Shown here in pieces: positions 1 through 8,277 of a stretch of DNA of 64,000 bases (position 1 is the first letter of the stretch; every line of letters begins with the position of its first letter). Both the position numbers and the translations under genes were made by a program. The stretch is taken from positions 41,193 through 105,192 of IMG/VR virus record IMGVR_UViG_3300035034_001226; one strand, 5' to 3'. Origin of the DNA: a virus. The notes under the pieces are model-generated. The model made no database searches. It was not told where the DNA came from and saw only the letters and a program-made list of their open reading frames with translations.

Positions 1-451
1 TATAATCTATATTGTCGATATTTACAACAACTTTATTCACATTTTCTAAAAAAGAATACCATTCTAAAATATAATCAATACATGCTTCAACTTCACTGTA
101 ATTGTTTATATATTCATTAATTATATCTTGATATGGTTTATATTCCTTATATGTAACTCTGAAAAACCCTAATTCTAAAAATGACCTTATAACTTTAAGT
201 GGGTTACGCACTACGTGAATAATTTTTATATGTGGATAGATGGTTTGAATATCATTTATAAATGGAGCAACTAACCAACTGCTATCAGCTACGGTAGGTG
301 ACTCTTCAATACCAGTGAGGTATTCTTCCAGAGTATGGTTCTTAACTCCGAATATACCTTCATGGTAGCATTCTATCCCATTATTAGATAATAAATGTGA
401 CATAAACCCGGTACCACTTCTAGCAGTACCAGTTACTATGTAATCAATCAT
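1..451 (-). CDS. Sulfotransferase-like protein (C-terminus off window)
   Basis: This 5' portion of a minus-strand gene runs off the left edge; about 150 codons are visible. The N-terminus reads MIDYIVTGTARSGTGFM, a glycine-rich PAPS 5'-phosphosulfate loop. Further in, HVVRNPLKVIRSFLELG matches the 3'-phosphate motif (RNP followed by S). Its ATG overlaps the TGA of the upstream sulfotransferase gene as ATGA, so the two are translationally coupled. Enzymes of this family move sulfate from PAPS to sugars, lipids or proteins. The acceptor is unknown; given the glycan genes at 35-37 kb, I infer surface or virion glycan sulfation. Confidence 0.75.
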   Translation of the reverse strand, partial: MIDYIVTGTARSGTGFMSHLLSNNGIECYHEGIFGVKNHTLEEYLTGIEESPTVADSSWLVAPFINDIQTIYPHIKIIHVVRNPLKVIRSFLELGFFRVTYKEYKPYQDIINEYINNYSEVEACIDYILEWYSFLENVNKVVVNIDNIDY

Positions 452-1041
452 TCTTTAATATAGTTAAACTTTTCAAAATCTTCACCAGCCCAAATGTTTG
501 CCAATTCAATTATTTCATCACTTTTAAGATCATCCCAAGTTGCATGTTCTCGCTTTAATTCATGAGGAATTATAACATCATCATTCACGAATGGCAATGC
601 TTTAAATTCCGCATCTATATTCTCTAAATGTAATGGTAATACATTGTCTGGCAATCTACGATACCATCTATGTTGTGGCATCATGAGTGTGGGTGTTCTT
701 ACTTCTGGCATTGTTTCAATATGGTCTTTATGCTTCGCAGCAAATTTGCAAAATGTTAAGAAGTCATCCTTCCTAATTACAGATAGCCATGTATCACGAT
801 ATGCATGGGGATCAGGTTTAGCAAACAATAATGAATTCCATAATGCTACTAATCGTTCATAAGGATTTCTTACAGTAGAAAATACAGTATAGCCATCGAT
901 GTTTGGTGGCATTTCTGTTCTATGGAAAGCACCTTCAAGTCGCTTACCGTCATATTCTTCAACTAATAATTTGAAAAATGTATGTGATCCAGTTTTTGGG
1001 GTTGATATGAAAACGAATTTATGTTCTCTAGATAGTATCAT
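448..1041 (-). CDS. Sulfotransferase family 2-like protein
   Basis: This is a 197-aa protein. KFVFISTPKTGSHTF near residue 8 is the PAPS 5'-phosphosulfate-binding strand-loop-helix. FSTVRNPYERLVALW near residue 54 is the 3'-phosphate motif. The length and motif spacing fit the small Sulfotransfer_2 family. It ends in ATGA overlap with a second, partial sulfotransferase. A third relative lies at 14.8-15.5 kb. The substrate cannot be read from sequence. No promoter is evident directly upstream; a GC-rich run of Gs and Cs separates it from the next gene. Confidence 0.8.
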   Translation of the reverse strand: MILSREHKFVFISTPKTGSHTFFKLLVEEYDGKRLEGAFHRTEMPPNIDGYTVFSTVRNPYERLVALWNSLLFAKPDPHAYRDTWLSVIRKDDFLTFCKFAAKHKDHIETMPEVRTPTLMMPQHRWYRRLPDNVLPLHLENIDAEFKALPFVNDDVIIPHELKREHATWDDLKSDEIIELANIWAGEDFEKFNYIKE

Positions 1042-1094
1042 GTTCGGTATAATTCCTCTACAATTTAATAATGGGGGTTTTACCCCCCACTAAT

Positions 1095-1568
1095 TTATGC
1101 TGCATACTTTATATCTTCAGGTTCAATGGATGCAATGGATTCCAATGCAGACACCAACATCTCCGGTGTAACAGTACCATCGAATGGTTCTAGAAATGTA
1201 TCTACAATTTCTACATACATTTTCTCTATACCATGTGTTGGTTCGTTTCCATTGTTCATTCGTATTACTGACTCTGCTCGATAATTCAAAGTCTTTGATT
1301 CATCTAACATAATTAGAAATCCAAGTTTACCCACTTTCCATTTAGATATGGTGTAACACTTTTGTATATCATTTCCAATGAGGATATTATATACCAAATG
1401 GTGCAAACCAGTGAGTGGACTTACTGGTGTGGTATCCCTAGGATTTTTACTCTTTTGCTTTTTGGCTTTTCCAGAATTAATATAGTCTGACCATGCCTGT
1501 CTAAATGCCAAATAATGTTCTTTAGACGTAAATACTTCTTTCTTTAAATTTTCAAATTTAGTAACCAT
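1095..1568 (-). CDS. Hypothetical protein, 157 aa
   Basis: I do not recognise the family. The N-terminal third is basic (KAKKQKSKNPRD), followed by a mixed alpha/beta region and an acidic C-terminus. An SD-like AGGAG lies just before the ATG. Transcription probably starts at the promoter around 1721-1749, giving a leader of about 140 nt that contains an AGGAGG-like element and AT-rich hairpins. Confidence 0.6.
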   Translation of the reverse strand: MVTKFENLKKEVFTSKEHYLAFRQAWSDYINSGKAKKQKSKNPRDTTPVSPLTGLHHLVYNILIGNDIQKCYTISKWKVGKLGFLIMLDESKTLNYRAESVIRMNNGNEPTHGIEKMYVEIVDTFLEPFDGTVTPEMLVSALESIASIEPEDIKYAA

Positions 1569-1720
1569 GTTAGTTTCTCCTATGATATGGTTTTATGTTT
1601 CGTTATAATACTCAAAATATAAAACCGTTATAGGAGGTCCACGGATTTTTCTTAAACTCTAATCGCCTGAAATTTTCATAATATTTTCCTTTATAAAACT
1701 ATTTATGTTAATAGTAACAT

Positions 1721-1749
1721 ATTATACACCATACAATTAATATTGTCCA
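1721..1749 (-). promoter_or_regulatory. Sigma-70-type promoter
   Basis: On the minus strand TGGACA is followed by a 17-nt spacer and a perfect TATAAT. It lies just downstream of tRNA-Thr and reads toward the gene at 1095-1568. Confidence 0.65.
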
Positions 1750-1759
1750 GTATATTTTG

Positions 1760-1831
1760 TGTTCTTACCGAGAATTGAACTCGAAACTAGACCATACCAA
1801 AGTCTCATTTTACCACTTAAACTATAAGAGC
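1760..1831 (-). tRNA. tRNA-Thr(GGT)
   Basis: The cloverleaf has anticodon loop TTGGTAT and stem AGACT/GGTCT. The T-loop region is CGAGTTCAATTCTCG and CCA is not encoded. The 5' end overlaps the last 15 nt of the upstream small CDS. Confidence 0.8.
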
Positions 1832-2053
1832 AGATGCCTGTTCTAGCAACTCTATAACTTCCATTAACCCGACTTCCTTAATTTCTGCAACTAATGATTC
1901 GGATTCCTTTTCCAATTCATGATCATGGGGATTCTTAATATATCGTTTATTTATAGAGTCCAATCTATCTAAAATACTTGGAAGTTTCTCAGATAATTCT
2001 GGATGTTCCCTAAGAACGGTATTCAATCTATCGGTTATTTCTTCACTATTCAT
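1817..2053 (-). CDS. Small helical hypothetical protein, 78 aa
   Basis: I chose the ATG at 2053 (MNSEEITDRLN) because GGAG precedes it at good spacing; the longer upstream reading has no ribosome site. The protein is charged and predicted mostly helical. Its last codons lie inside the tRNA-Thr gene, so the stop codon is formed within tRNA sequence. No family recognised. Confidence 0.6.
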   Translation of the reverse strand: MNSEEITDRLNTVLREHPELSEKLPSILDRLDSINKRYIKNPHDHELEKESESLVAEIKEVGLMEVIELLEQASALIV

Positions 2054-2118
2054 ATAATCTCCAGTAATTCTATTTATCAGTGATGTTTCAGTATGAAATA
2101 TGCATAATAAATAATGGT

Positions 2119-2484
2119 ATGAAAACAAATACCCATAAATCTGACTCATTAAATACGTATGATATAACCCAAATGGAAGTAAATGTAATATGGCGAAGAC
2201 TGCGAGAATCAGCTAAGAAGCGTGGTATTCCGTTTGATCTTACACCAATGGATATAACCGATATTGGGTTTCCATTATGTTGTCCAGTTTTAAATGAACC
2301 CATATATTTCAATAAAGGAAAGCCTAGATGGAATTCAATATCATATGATAGAATTGACTCCAATCTAGGCTATACTCGTGATAATCTAGTTGTTGTTTCA
2401 TTTAAGGTGAATAGAATTAAATCTGATTACACCCTAGACGAAATACAAAAAGTTCTAGACTACTATAAAAGCACAGAGTTCTAG
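2119..2484 (+). CDS. HNH-like endonuclease, phage mobile type
   Basis: This lone plus-strand gene sits in a minus-strand region. The segment CPVLNEPIYF, then SYDRIDSNLGYTRDNLVVVS and a terminal NRIKSD, matches the compact endonuclease VII/HNH-like family common in phage genomes as free-standing homing-type endonucleases. The start is uncertain: the ATG at 2119 (MKTNTHKSD) is preferred, but an in-frame ATG exists at 2080. No strong SD. It ends in TAG. Opposite orientation and isolation suggest a recently acquired mobile gene. Confidence 0.65.
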   Translation: MKTNTHKSDSLNTYDITQMEVNVIWRRLRESAKKRGIPFDLTPMDITDIGFPLCCPVLNEPIYFNKGKPRWNSISYDRIDSNLGYTRDNLVVVSFKVNRIKSDYTLDEIQKVLDYYKSTEF

Positions 2485-3615
2485 TTATTGGTACTCTGTT
2501 GCCTTAGAGCTTTTACGTAGAAGATAATCCTCACTGACACTCTTCAACAATACTCTGCCAATAGTGTCATCTCTGCGCTCTTTCAATGGTCGTACAACAA
2601 GACCCTCTCTGATGTTTACTTCTTTACCAGAGACAGTTTCACGGCCATCTGTGTGATCCCGTAATGCACCCTCTGAGAATGGTCCACGATAAAGTTCGGG
2701 AACAATTCCAATATGGGCACCATCAAATACGTTATTCATATATCCAATTTGACCTATCATATCATCATATCCCATATAATCACCCTGAAAATTATCATGT
2801 GACATATAGATATCAAAAACTCGGAATCCCTTTTTATTACTAGAATCATATTTCAGGTCTTGAACACCATAAATCTCACCTAATATATAAACATTAGGTA
2901 TACCACATAATAGCCGTAAGGTCTGAAGATACTTACCAATACCCAATTCATAGAACGTCTTAACATAAACATTATCTTTATTTACATCACCCATCTGGAA
3001 TGCAAATCCCTTTCCACTGTGACCTTTACTGGTAACAATATAGTCATGACCTACCATTCCAAAGCAAGCCCAAGTACCATGAATTTTTTCGGTAAATACA
3101 ACATCTTCACCGTCTTTAATTACATTAGGATGTGACTTGATATTCTCAATATCATATTTCAAGGTGGAACCAAATGGTGGAGTCCATAGAGCACCATTCA
3201 TACTGGTTGGAATTTCAGGTACATACTTTTCAATACCTAGAAACTCGGCAACATCATCACCGCAAAATACTTCTTTTAGTTGATCATTCTCACCTTCCAA
3301 TAATCCATCATCATTCAATGGTAAAATTAGCCCCTGTGATAGATTACCACGCAATTTAATTGCTTTAATTCTATTACCACGGGAACCGTTAAGCTTGCCC
3401 TTATCAGAATCTTCATCCCAAAATCCAAGTTTCACCCCCAGCCATTTAGGAATAAGGGATGCTTCAGGTATATATACTACCATATCACCTGATGTATAAC
3501 TGCCCCGTGAGGCAATTGCATTGTATCCATCAATTCGAACCATTTCCAAATTATCAGAGTTCTCTGCTGGAAATACATCTAATACTTTTTTTACTAAAAC
3601 TTTAAAATCACTCAT
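2485..3615 (-). CDS. RNA ligase, Rnl5/DraRnl-like
   Basis: This is a 376-aa ATP-dependent RNA ligase. About 150 N-terminal residues look like an OB-type domain. The adenylyltransferase motifs follow: motif I TEKIHGTW (nucleotidyl Lys about residue 178), motif III ILGEIYG, motif IV REGLVVRP and motif V LLKSVS. An N-terminal OB domain before the catalytic core is the layout of the Deinococcus Rnl5 family, known to seal nicked RNA ends. With the second RNA ligase at 4.4 kb and the CCA-adding enzyme it probably repairs cleaved tRNAs or other RNA breaks. An AAGGAATATTA sequence precedes the ATG. Confidence 0.85.
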   Translation of the reverse strand: MSDFKVLVKKVLDVFPAENSDNLEMVRIDGYNAIASRGSYTSGDMVVYIPEASLIPKWLGVKLGFWDEDSDKGKLNGSRGNRIKAIKLRGNLSQGLILPLNDDGLLEGENDQLKEVFCGDDVAEFLGIEKYVPEIPTSMNGALWTPPFGSTLKYDIENIKSHPNVIKDGEDVVFTEKIHGTWACFGMVGHDYIVTSKGHSGKGFAFQMGDVNKDNVYVKTFYELGIGKYLQTLRLLCGIPNVYILGEIYGVQDLKYDSSNKKGFRVFDIYMSHDNFQGDYMGYDDMIGQIGYMNNVFDGAHIGIVPELYRGPFSEGALRDHTDGRETVSGKEVNIREGLVVRPLKERRDDTIGRVLLKSVSEDYLLRKSSKATEYQ

Positions 3616-3710
3616 TAATATTCCTTATTCCAATGTAATTTAATATTTAAAATTATACGTACCCTTGGCAACAAGATTTCCCGCCAATTCACGATTTAAA
3701 CGATTAGACA

Positions 3711-4346
3711 TTAGACATTAGACATACCACCCATACCTGTTACATCATACCAATTTAATTTAATATAACTTACAACAAAATCGAGAACTTGTTGAGAATT
3801 ATTATCGTCATATTTTTCAACCACAATACCAGTATGCCTCGTTATATTTTTAAAATAATGCTTCATCAGATCACTACTAGCATTTACCATATGAAGTATT
3901 CTACTAGCATATACATTAAGTGTTGTTTCTGAAAGTTCTTCTTCAGAAAATCTTTTAAGTAATCTGTACATTTGGACTTTAGGATCAATATCAATATAAA
4001 AATTTGATATTTCATAATCATCAAGTTCAGGGGAGCAATTAATACTATTAACACCTTTAAGGTCTAAGATCACAACTGGAATTTTACCCAAATCCACAAT
4101 TCTTTCGATTTCGTCTAAGGTGCAACCATACCACGATTCATTAAATTCTGATTTCTCAAGCAATACTAGATTATCAAATTTACACTTAGATACAAAATAG
4201 TAATCAATGCCATGCATTTCACCTGTTCGTGTTTCACGAGTGGTGTTGGATATTACCTCTGCGAAGTTTCTAGTATCACATAACTCTTTAGTTAGGGTAG
4301 ATTTACCACTACAAGTAGGTCCAGAAATTGTTAATAATTTTTTCAT
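3711..4346 (-). CDS. Guanylate kinase-like protein
   Basis: The 211-aa protein starts with the P-loop GPTCSGKST (residues 9-17). It continues with the GMP-binding block SNTTRETRTGEMHGIDYYF and FNESWYG, which is how cellular Gmk enzymes read. It would convert GMP/dGMP to the diphosphate for phage nucleotide supply. The length matches the family. Its own sigma-70 promoter (4372-4400) and a GGAG SD lie upstream. The C-terminus carries a short direct repeat around the stop (TTAGACA repeated). Confidence 0.85.
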   Translation of the reverse strand: MKKLLTISGPTCSGKSTLTKELCDTRNFAEVISNTTRETRTGEMHGIDYYFVSKCKFDNLVLLEKSEFNESWYGCTLDEIERIVDLGKIPVVILDLKGVNSINCSPELDDYEISNFYIDIDPKVQMYRLLKRFSEEELSETTLNVYASRILHMVNASSDLMKHYFKNITRHTGIVVEKYDDNNSQQVLDFVVSYIKLNWYDVTGMGGMSNV

Positions 4347-4371
4347 ATATACTCCAATTATAATTTAAAGC

Positions 4372-4400
4372 ATTATAACTGAAGTATATTCTATTGTCAA
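4372..4400 (-). promoter_or_regulatory. Sigma-70 promoter of the guanylate kinase gene
   Basis: TTGACA, 17-nt spacer and TATAAT on the minus strand, about 25 nt upstream of the start codon. It overlaps the last codons of the RNA ligase gene upstream. Confidence 0.75.
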
Positions 4401-5041
4401 CGACTCTTAGGAACTCTTACCATATTTAGTTCACCACCTGTTCTCATCCAATGTGAATCGGTTTGAACATGACCTTCCCTAACATATTTTGCAACACATT
4501 TAGTAAAATCATTACGATGAAAACTGTCTGCGATGCGGATGACATAACCCTCATGTTTAGAATCCATATCTTCAGTATGAAGTTCCTTAATAAGAGTTTC
4601 ATCATATACACCACGATATAGTACAGATACCATACTTAACTCTAAATCACTTGCAATCTTTAAGGTATCATTCCATGATGCACAAACATCACCTTCCCAA
4701 AAACCAAACATAAGAAAATATGATGGTAAGTCAGTATATACTATACTATGAACCCAAAACATATTTTCACCACAAATACTTTGATTTTCACTAAGTTTAA
4801 ATCGTATGGTTGAATGTAGCGATTTTACCCAAGTTCTGGATGGATGGTATTTACTATCTATTGATCTTGCATGTATATGATCATCATACATAGTAGTATT
4901 CTCACCATCCATCTTTCTAGTCACTACAACTTCTTTACCGTCAAAAAAATCCATATCATTACGGACTTTATCATCACTAGTAATAGCTTTACTCCAAGGC
5001 ACATGGAATGTTCTTGGATATTTCTTATATTTTGTATTCAT
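4397..5041 (-). CDS. RNA ligase, Rnl2/PF09414-like
   Basis: This 214-aa protein carries the nucleotidyltransferase signature: motif I TRKMDGEN (Lys about residue 44), motif III GENMFWVHS, motif IV HEGYVIRI and motif V CVAKYVREGHV. This compact layout occurs in many phage and bacterial RNA ligases that seal RNA nicks. It has its own promoter (5074-5102). Carrying two RNA ligases of different families suggests separate substrates, for example tRNA anticodon-loop breaks versus other RNA damage. Confidence 0.85.
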   Translation of the reverse strand: MNTKYKKYPRTFHVPWSKAITSDDKVRNDMDFFDGKEVVVTRKMDGENTTMYDDHIHARSIDSKYHPSRTWVKSLHSTIRFKLSENQSICGENMFWVHSIVYTDLPSYFLMFGFWEGDVCASWNDTLKIASDLELSMVSVLYRGVYDETLIKELHTEDMDSKHEGYVIRIADSFHRNDFTKCVAKYVREGHVQTDSHWMRTGGELNMVRVPKSR

Positions 5042-5073
5042 TGTATTTTACCATATGGTTTCGTTAAATATGG

Positions 5074-5102
5074 ATATTATCAGATTGCTTTACGATTGTA
5101 AA
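5074..5102 (-). promoter_or_regulatory. Extended -10 promoter of RNA ligase 2
   Basis: TTTACA, 17-nt spacer, TGA then TAATAT on the minus strand, about 30 nt before the start codon. Confidence 0.6.
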
Positions 5103-5111
5103 GCTTTAATG

Positions 5112-5189
5112 TGGTAGCAAGGGGTGGATTTGAACCACCGATTTCCAGTTTATGAAACTGATGAGATAGCCAGACTTCTCTACCCTGCT
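5112..5189 (-). tRNA. tRNA-Met(CAT), initiator-like
   Basis: The anticodon loop is TTCATAA, with encoded CCA and T-loop GTTCAAAT. The D-arm reads GAGAAGTCTGGCTATCTC, resembling initiator tRNAs, but position 1:72 is an A-T pair. A second, more classical initiator-like gene lies at 14115-14191. Confidence 0.85.
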
Positions 5190-5257
5190 ATAATAAATGA
5201 ACTCCGACCACCCACATTTATAAACAAGGAGGTCGAGGTGGTCGAAGTTCTACTCAA

Positions 5258-5866
5258 CTATTGTTTAAGTGTTGATGAAGATGAAACAATATCTGCCAAT
5301 TTCTTATCAGCCTCTTCACTTGATGCACCACTACGAAAGCTAGTTGCATACACACTAACAGCATCGTAAGAATCTGAAATGCCCCTTGAAGTCCCCCCAA
5401 ATGAAAATGCTTTACCCATATCCATTCCTAGACTCTTAGCTTCACTCAATGACTTTTCATCTGATCCAATGAAAATAAATTCCCATTTATTTTCTCGCAT
5501 TTCAGAAATTAAACTACTTATGGCAGAGGCATTTTTCCATTCAGTACTTCTATTCTCCTGACCATCCGTAACAACTACAAATATTTTCTTACCTGTAACA
5601 TTAGAATCCTTAACTGCATTTGCAGTTCTCCCAATAGCATCAAATAATGCTGTCATACCCCTTGGGACAAGTTTATATTCTTTAAATTCCTTGATATTTA
5701 CATTTTCAGCTAACATATCATAATTTTCATCAAACTCAACAAAGGTTAGTTCCGCCTCACCAATTTCTTTTTGCTCATTAATAAATGAGTTTACACCACC
5801 TTCAGCATCCGATTTTATTAAATCCATTGACCCTGATCTATCCACAACTACTACAATTTTATCCAT
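5258..5866 (-). CDS. vWA-domain protein
   Basis: The 202-aa protein is a single von Willebrand A domain. It shows the MIDAS motif DRSGSM at residues 9-14, the MIDAS threonine in GMTALFDA and the downstream Asp in VVVTDGQENRS. Such domains bind a metal and partner proteins; stand-alone cytosolic vWA proteins often work with AAA ATPases, and one AAA ATPase lies at 44.3 kb. The C-terminus is Ser/Ala rich. It stops in TAG and would be extended 24 residues by readthrough. Confidence 0.85.
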   Translation of the reverse strand: MDKIVVVVDRSGSMDLIKSDAEGGVNSFINEQKEIGEAELTFVEFDENYDMLAENVNIKEFKEYKLVPRGMTALFDAIGRTANAVKDSNVTGKKIFVVVTDGQENRSTEWKNASAISSLISEMRENKWEFIFIGSDEKSLSEAKSLGMDMGKAFSFGGTSRGISDSYDAVSVYATSFRSGASSEEADKKLADIVSSSSTLKQ

Positions 5867-5888
5867 TATTATTCCCTTTTATGTTTTT

Positions 5889-6281
5889 TTATTCTCGTAC
5901 AAAGCTTATATGATATAGTGTTAATACACTATGATCGGTACGCTCGGTTACACTCTCATATAAAAATACCTTAGCACTACACTTACCTTCACCACTGAGA
6001 ATCTTATCAAGTTCAAGACCCATATCAGTATCTAATGTTTTTATACCAACATATAAAATATCATCTTCTATATATGCTCGTATAACTTTATGGCTGGCTA
6101 GTTTAACATCTAATGTTGGATCATCTACGGTTAGATCAGTAGAATCTAACAACATTCCAACTCTAAGATCACGCTGATTAAAAAGATCAACTGCCCTTTC
6201 TAAAATATCAAGTGGGTATTGCTCGCCAACTATATGATCACCAATTGTTAAATTGGTTTTAACTTTAATCTTATGTTTCAT
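5889..6281 (-). CDS. Hypothetical protein with a prohead-protease-like pattern
   Basis: 130 aa from the ATG at 6281, chosen because GAGG precedes it; an in-frame GTG lies two codons upstream. The order YPLDILERAV, then VASHKVIRAYIEDD-type strands and LGLELDKIL loosely mirrors the gp21 protease fold seen at 48.3 kb. The catalytic His and Ser contexts are not evident. I treat the resemblance as weak and the function as unknown. Confidence 0.5.
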   Translation of the reverse strand: MKHKIKVKTNLTIGDHIVGEQYPLDILERAVDLFNQRDLRVGMLLDSTDLTVDDPTLDVKLASHKVIRAYIEDDILYVGIKTLDTDMGLELDKILSGEGKCSAKVFLYESVTERTDHSVLTLYHISFVRE

Positions 6282-6302
6282 AAACACCTCACAATTTAGG
6301 TA

Positions 6303-6911
6303 TTATAAGTTTTTATAATCTTCCAAATTTACTGGAATCTCAATACCACATGTCCAACGTAGATATGACACATAAAGTAGTGGATCAGCACCAATTCCTA
6401 ACCAACTTGGGTCTGAAGGTGTTGGACATGGTGCCCAAAGATTTTCTGCTTTGGATTCTAAAAATGACCCATCCCCCTCAATATCAACTTGGGTAAAATT
6501 ATCATCTGTCAATTTTACCATAAATAAATGGTATACTGTGTCCGATGCCTTTGACCCTCGAACTACACCTAATGATGTGATGTGAGAATTATCTTTCAGT
6601 ACTATTCCTGCTTCTTCCCTTAACTCTTCAATTGCGGTGTGAAATGGTGTTTCATGCTTCTCGCGTTCCCAACCACCAGTTATTGAACTAATATGATTTC
6701 CATAGGCACTCCAAGCTGGAGTAAACTCATTACGTACAATCATATTACCATTTATATGAACCGGCATGATTGAAACAATATGACCTTCACATCGACTCTC
6801 ATGCATGTACTCGTACTTATAATTATCAGTTTCAATAGTTCTAAGATTAATGAATTTACCATCATATACATTCTTGGTAATTGGAATATCATTACATATC
6901 ATATTTTCCAT
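6303..6911 (-). CDS. Nudix hydrolase, ADP-ribose/NDP-sugar-like
   Basis: 202 aa. The Nudix helix core is TAIEELREEAGI with an upstream TGGWE. The first Arg of the classical box is Glu here and the Gly-Glu spacing is slightly long. The N-terminal beta-hairpin and the position of the box resemble ADP-ribose pyrophosphatase-type Nudix enzymes, so ADP-ribose, NADH or a nucleotide sugar is a plausible substrate. A GGAG SD and promoter 6934-6962 lie upstream. It may belong to the NAD/ADP-ribose set with PARP and the NADAR proteins. Confidence 0.75.
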   Translation of the reverse strand: MENMICNDIPITKNVYDGKFINLRTIETDNYKYEYMHESRCEGHIVSIMPVHINGNMIVRNEFTPAWSAYGNHISSITGGWEREKHETPFHTAIEELREEAGIVLKDNSHITSLGVVRGSKASDTVYHLFMVKLTDDNFTQVDIEGDGSFLESKAENLWAPCPTPSDPSWLGIGADPLLYVSYLRWTCGIEIPVNLEDYKNL

Positions 6912-6933
6912 TAATTATTCTCCATTTTTAAGT

Positions 6934-6962
6934 ATTATATCATAGTACTGATGAGAATACAA
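6934..6962 (-). promoter_or_regulatory. Extended -10 promoter of the Nudix gene
   Basis: TTGTAT, 17-nt spacer, TGA TATAAT on the minus strand. Confidence 0.65.
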
Positions 6963-6965
6963 GTA

Positions 6966-7421
6966 TTAAACTATGAGAGTTCTTAACATCTGCATAGTTC
7001 TAGTCATACTGGCATCATGTTGATTCACATTTAATTGTAATACAGTTGTTACGGTGGTTCGAGTTTCAGTATCATATTCTTCACGTATAGTACCTGAAGA
7101 CGTACTTATTATTGGTTCACGTATAGTACCTGAAGACGTACTTATTATTGGTTCACAAGAAAAAATAGACCGTAATTGTATTCCACCTTCCAAATCAGCA
7201 TTATCTGGTAAATATTTTGAATTCTCTATTGTTATAGATAAAATTTCAGTCCTCTCGAATGTGGTCGGTGAGATAACCGTTGAAGTTCTAATAGCCGATA
7301 CTCGTATTAAGTACTGGTTCCCTAAGCCACATGTTAGAACATAATCATATTCATCATATTCATCATATTCATCATATTCAGATATATTAGATTTTTCCAA
7401 GTATTCCTTCACCTTTAACAA
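6966..7421 (-). CDS. Hypothetical protein with internal peptide repeats
   Basis: 151 aa. Residues 14-26 are repeated EYD triplets encoded by a 9-nt tandem repeat. Around residue 95 a 12-residue unit, EPIISTSSGTIR, occurs twice in tandem from a 36-bp DNA duplication. The rest looks like beta-rich structural protein sequence. Its start lies inside the 3' end of the GroES-like gene (35-nt overlap). No family recognised. Confidence 0.55.
   Translation of the reverse strand: MLKVKEYLEKSNISEYDEYDEYDEYDYVLTCGLGNQYLIRVSAIRTSTVISPTTFERTEILSITIENSKYLPDNADLEGGIQLRSIFSCEPIISTSSGTIREPIISTSSGTIREEYDTETRTTVTTVLQLNVNQHDASMTRTMQMLRTLIV
7080..7151. repeat. 36-bp tandem repeat, two copies
   Basis: Two directly adjacent identical 36-bp units beginning TTCACGTATAGTACC. 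The length is a multiple of three, so the reading frame of the host gene is kept. Confidence 0.9.
7342..7381. repeat. 9-bp tandem repeat encoding EYD triplets
   Basis: About four copies of a CATATTCAT-type unit near the start of the gene at 6966-7421. Confidence 0.85.
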
Positions 7422-7671
7422 ATGTTACACTCTTAGAACCAATTTCATATGTTTTCTCGTGGGCCATATTCCATGCTATACGATCACCTACTTCTACGCC
7501 AGCCGTGTGGAACTTTCCTTCACTATCGTACCCACCTGATCCAACTTCCAGTACTGTGCCAATTCTAGGCTTACCTTTGATCGCTTTAGGTAGTATGATA
7601 CCACCTTCACTTTCACGTTCCGTTTCTTCTCGGTTTACGATAACTACATTGTGTCTTGGTTTAATCTTCAT
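7387..7671 (-). CDS. GroES-like co-chaperonin
   Basis: 94 aa with the GroES pattern throughout: IKPRHNVVIVNREE at the N-terminus, GGIILP and GKPRIGTVLEVGSGG, VEVGDRIAWN, and the terminal EGILGKI. The mobile-loop region that contacts GroEL (ERESEGGIILP) is present. Phage co-chaperonins such as T4 gp31 replace host GroES to fold the capsid protein; this one resembles bacterial GroES more than gp31. It is translationally overlapped by the next gene. Confidence 0.85.
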   Translation of the reverse strand: MKIKPRHNVVIVNREETERESEGGIILPKAIKGKPRIGTVLEVGSGGYDSEGKFHTAGVEVGDRIAWNMAHEKTYEIGSKSVTFVKGEGILGKI

Positions 7672-7706
7672 TATTATATCCTGTTTTAATTATTTACTGT
7701 ATTAAA

Positions 7707-7913
7707 TTAAGATGTTTCTTCTTTTTTATTTACAGCTATATTAGTTGCTGGCAATGAACCAAAGATTTCATCCACATCTATTTCGTCTTTCATTGGTGAT
7801 GATGGTATTAAAAAATCTAAAATCTTGCTTCCTATCACAGCTACTGTAGATATTACAAAAAGTGATATTAGTAATCCAACGCCTACCAAAAAGGTTATGA
7901 TTGGTTCAAACAT
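7707..7913 (-). CDS. Small membrane protein, 68 aa
   Basis: One long hydrophobic N-terminal helix (residues about 5-32, IITFLVGVGLLISLFVIST) is followed by an acidic and then Lys/Glu-rich tail. This suggests an inner-membrane protein with a cytoplasmic tail. No family recognised. Confidence 0.55.
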   Translation of the reverse strand: MFEPIITFLVGVGLLISLFVISTVAVIGSKILDFLIPSSPMKDEIDVDEIFGSLPATNIAVNKKEETS

Positions 7914-7932
7914 TATGTTTCCCTTATATAGT

Positions 7933-8004
7933 TGGTGGGGTGAATGGTTCGAGCCATTATCTCCAGATGTTTTATCTGGCGTTTTTCCTTTAAACTATAA
8001 CCCC
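7933..8004 (-). tRNA. tRNA-like element, anticodon unclear
   Basis: Minus-strand order fits a tRNA: GGGG...CCCC acceptor ends, D-arm GTTTAAAGGAAAAAC, anticodon stem CCAGA/TCTGG with loop TAAAACA, T-stem AATGG/CCATT and an encoded CCA. However position 33 is A, not T, and the T-loop has only six bases (CTCGAA). It may be a degenerate tRNA. Confidence 0.35.
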
Positions 8005-8013
8005 ATTGTTTCT

Positions 8014-8277
8014 TTATATGTCATTAATATATTCGCTATATGTTAACATATTTCGCCTTTCAGGTAAAGTTAACTCATTATTCTTTCTAGGATTTATATG
8101 ACACAAACAACTCGAACAAGTTGTTTGTGTTCTACTTAATCGTGCGCCTGCAATATCTAACCATTCTTCATCTAATTTAAATGATTGGTGATACCAATCA
8201 TTACGCCTTATTTTCTTCCATTTAGCCTTTAGTCGTACATAATGACTTCTACGCACTGATCGTTTCATGTTTTTCAT
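8014..8277 (-). CDS. Basic small protein with CxxC motif
   Basis: 87 aa. The N-terminal half is strongly basic (MKNMKRSVRRSHYVRLKAKW). The middle has TTCSSCLCHINPRKNN, a possible metal site. It resembles the nucleic-acid-binding small proteins scattered in phage genomes. No family recognised. Confidence 0.5.
   Translation of the reverse strand: MKNMKRSVRRSHYVRLKAKWKKIRRNDWYHQSFKLDEEWLDIAGARLSRTQTTCSSCLCHINPRKNNELTLPERRNMLTYSEYINDI

Noticed and set aside
7080-7151. CRISPR array or phage origin iterons
   Set aside because: Only two adjacent copies with no spacers, inside a coding frame. No CRISPR array was seen anywhere in the window.
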